From: Lineus longissimus
Lineage: Eukaryota > Nemertea > Pilidiophora > Heteronemertea > Lineidae
Direction: 5' to 3'
DNA length: 64,000 nucleotides
Assembly: GCF_910592395.1 (NCBI RefSeq)
Contig: NC_088312.1
Coordinates: 4,836,001-4,900,000 of the forward strand
Position numbers and translations under genes: made by a program. The notes beneath the pieces were generated by a model, which searched no databases, was not told the origin of the DNA, and saw nothing but the letters and a program-made list of their open reading frames with translations. Shown here in pieces: positions 62,111 to 64,000 of this stretch; the first letter of the stretch is position 1; every line of letters starts with the position of its first letter.

Positions 62111-62951
62111 AATGTATTTGAATATCAGTCACGCTATACTGTTATAAACTGTTAAGTCATTCTTCAGTTATATTGTGAACAAATGAAACTGCTCGTATAT
62201 GATAAAATAAAAACAACGAAAGTTTGCTACAACAATTTTATTAAATCATTCATGGTGAAAATATTATTTCTGCGTTATAAATCATAGTGCATATGTTTTC
62301 ATCGATTTTTCTACAGTATATGGTTTGGCGATTCGAATCAATATACCAATTACGGGCCACCGGAAATTGACAACCAGACTCTCGGAAGTTCCTGGCGGTT
62401 CAAAATGAAGGGATAAACCGATTTTAGATCGTTGAAAAGGACTTCATTCGCCCCTCAATTCCTCGACCACCCTCAAACGATTCCATTGAGTCTAAACTGT
62501 CAATTTCCAGCGGACAGTAACCGGAAATGTTAGTACACTCTATCAAAAAGTCGGAAACTTCGATAGCCGCCACAAGAAAGAGTCGAGGCAAAAATCGGGA
62601 ACATCTATTTTGCCATTCCGACGAAAAAGGAATGTACATACATACAAGCGCCAAAAATCTATATTTTTTTGTACAAAATGTTGAGCTTTATATATATCAT
62701 TCGAAATATCTATGTTAGTATGGACGGAACGAAATACATGTATTAGTACAACATGCAACAGAAAACAAATGTACTATTATATAGATTATCTCTAATGTAT
62801 ACTTGCAGAAAGGATGCCAAAATATCTAAATACATAGTGAAAAATTAATCGTACATAATCCTGCTGTATAATGTTCTCAAGGAACGGTTACAATGAAATG
62901 AACCCAGTTATCAGGTCATAAAAAACCAAGACCACGCGCCTGTCAAAACGA

Positions 62952-64000
62952 CTAACGGTTACTAGTCTTCAGCTTCTTCGCCCTCCACACGGGGTTCACT
63001 CGCTTCTCAGAGTTTTCCAACTTAGTGTTGAACTGGGGTCCCTGGGCGCGAAGATTCACCACATCCTTCTCGGCGATACTCACCGGAGCAAGCCTCGGCG
63101 GCGGCTTTCGCTTCGGCTGACCAAACATGGGCGATTTCTTGGACTTCTTCTCCTTCATGATCAGAATGTTGACATCAAGGGGCACGGGAGTTGGGTTCTT
63201 TTTCTTACCTTTCCCAAAGTCCATGACATTTGCCTCACCTTGAAGAGTCACGTGCAGACGCCCTTTCTCAACGTAAGCAGACGACTTTATCGGCTTTGGA
63301 AGACTCCCGGCTTTCCTGTCTTCGCGACCGGTTTTCTTACTGTTTGAATCTTTTGCTGCCTTTTTCGCCTTCTGCTTGGGTTCTGATCCTAAAGGTGGAA
63401 GAGCTTTCTTATTTTGCGGGGAAGGCGAATCGGCAACTCTTTCGTCTCTCGGCGTCAGTTCCTCATCTGTCGTCTGCCATGCGTTCAGAGAATTCACGGA
63501 GTCCATCGTGCGCTCTCTGTCTCCGATCGGTGGGAGAACGTGGTAGTGTGCCCCTCGGAGGTTCAGGGAGCTGTTCGGCCGGCTGTCGTCCCCTGTCGGT
63601 GTGGGTGACCGTTTGAGTGGGGTGCCTGACCTGGATGCAGCCGGCGTAGTCGCCCGAGATAGCGGTGTCCCATTTCGAGACAATGTTCTGTCGGTGGGTG
63701 GCGGAATTTTGTCATCGTTCAATTCCTCCTCTGCTTTATCTTCGAAATCAGACTCGTAGCCATCATTATGAGCTTCGATATTTTCTCTAATATCACCATT
63801 ATCTTGGACTACATCGTTTCCAATGATCACACCATTTGTTTCGGCATCATCATCCTCGTCTTGCGTAATAGCTTCCTCTTCTTTTCGTTTCGAATCGAAA
63901 TCGTCCCAATCGCCAAATGGATCTTCCTTAGATTCTGTAACGTCATGAGTAGATTCCGTTATTTCTTGAGTTTCTACAGTCTCTTTCACTGTGGTTTTCT
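62952..64000 (-). CDS. C-terminal part of an unrecognised acidic, Ser/Thr-Pro-rich protein
   Basis: An open frame runs from the window edge to TAG at 62952, about 349 codons, so the 5' end is outside. The visible N-terminal third is strongly acidic with DPFGDWDDFD, which resembles DPF/DPW endocytic-adaptor-binding motifs. A Ser/Thr-Pro-rich middle follows (SRATTPAASRSGTPLKRSPT). The C-terminal third is basic with long Lys clusters (GKGKKKNPTPVPLDVNIL, KEKKSKKSPMFGQPKRKPPP) and ends in RAKKLKTSNR. I recognise no folded domain and do not assign a family. Higher GC content and a single long exon argue that it is real. Probably largely disordered. Confidence 0.72.
   Translation of the reverse strand, partial: KTTVKETVETQEITESTHDVTESKEDPFGDWDDFDSKRKEEEAITQDEDDDAETNGVIIGNDVVQDNGDIRENIEAHNDGYESDFEDKAEEELNDDKIPPPTDRTLSRNGTPLSRATTPAASRSGTPLKRSPTPTGDDSRPNSSLNLRGAHYHVLPPIGDRERTMDSVNSLNAWQTTDEELTPRDERVADSPSPQNKKALPPLGSEPKQKAKKAAKDSNSKKTGREDRKAGSLPKPIKSSAYVEKGRLHVTLQGEANVMDFGKGKKKNPTPVPLDVNILIMKEKKSKKSPMFGQPKRKPPPRLAPVSIAEKDVVNLRAQGPQFNTKLENSEKRVNPVWRAKKLKTSNR

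Larger units (their letters stand above)
59593..62951. other. Copy E upstream region and intergenic sequence
   Basis: The first 500 bp are diverged but recognisable relatives of the A/B intergenic promoter (GATTACGGT, AATTGC.CATCG, ATTCAGTCAG, AGACACAAT in the same order). No plus-strand Dlish-like partner follows. A GATA microsatellite and a degenerate direct repeat are listed separately. ORFs at 60555-60969 on both strands are not recognisable. The last part should be 3' UTR of the minus-strand gene at the window end (TTTATT at 62237-62242). Confidence 0.5.

Overview
This window is a piece of an animal nuclear genome. The genes have canonical GT/AG introns, animal-specific families, long AT-rich intergenic stretches, a mariner-type MITE and a BEL/Pao LTR retrotransposon. 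The gene set (axonemal PACRG and CCDC181, secreted PRDX4, lysosomal cathepsin L, a Dlish-type SH3 protein) and many tacatgta-type repeats suggest a marine invertebrate, perhaps a lophotrochozoan. That placement is an inference. All exon models were read by hand from splice sites and frame continuity.

Layout. 1-6618: a MITE and otherwise unassigned sequence. 6619-9169 (-): peroxiredoxin-4 with two alternative last exons. 9435-10594 (-): a small secreted PAN/apple-domain protein. 12848-18217 (+): CCDC181. 21831-24398 (+): cathepsin L, with an upstream non-coding first exon. 27192-33949: an apparently intact BEL/Pao retrotransposon on the minus strand, with identical 568-bp LTRs, a 5-bp target duplication and one 1749-aa gag-pol ORF. 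35674-37593 (-) PACRG and 37927-40275 (+) MRPS15 are head to head across a 333-bp promoter holding two RFX X-box-like motifs.

41321-59592: an array of five three-SH3 genes resembling the Fat/Hippo-pathway adaptor Dlish, in orientations -,+,-,+,-. Copies A/B and C/D are two divergent pairs created by a recent tandem duplication of about 7.2 kb. Each unit ends in a minisatellite. Copy E is an older single copy. Each promoter has a TATA box followed directly by an NF-kappaB-like GGGA(C/G)TTTCC element (degenerate in D). The paralogues differ in N-terminal cysteines, linker and C-terminal tail. 62952-64000 (-): the 3' end of an unrecognised acidic, Ser/Thr-Pro-rich protein leaving the window.

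The most notable items are the Dlish-like expansion with its shared promoter signature, the alternative C-terminal exons of PRDX4, and the very young BEL/Pao insertion.
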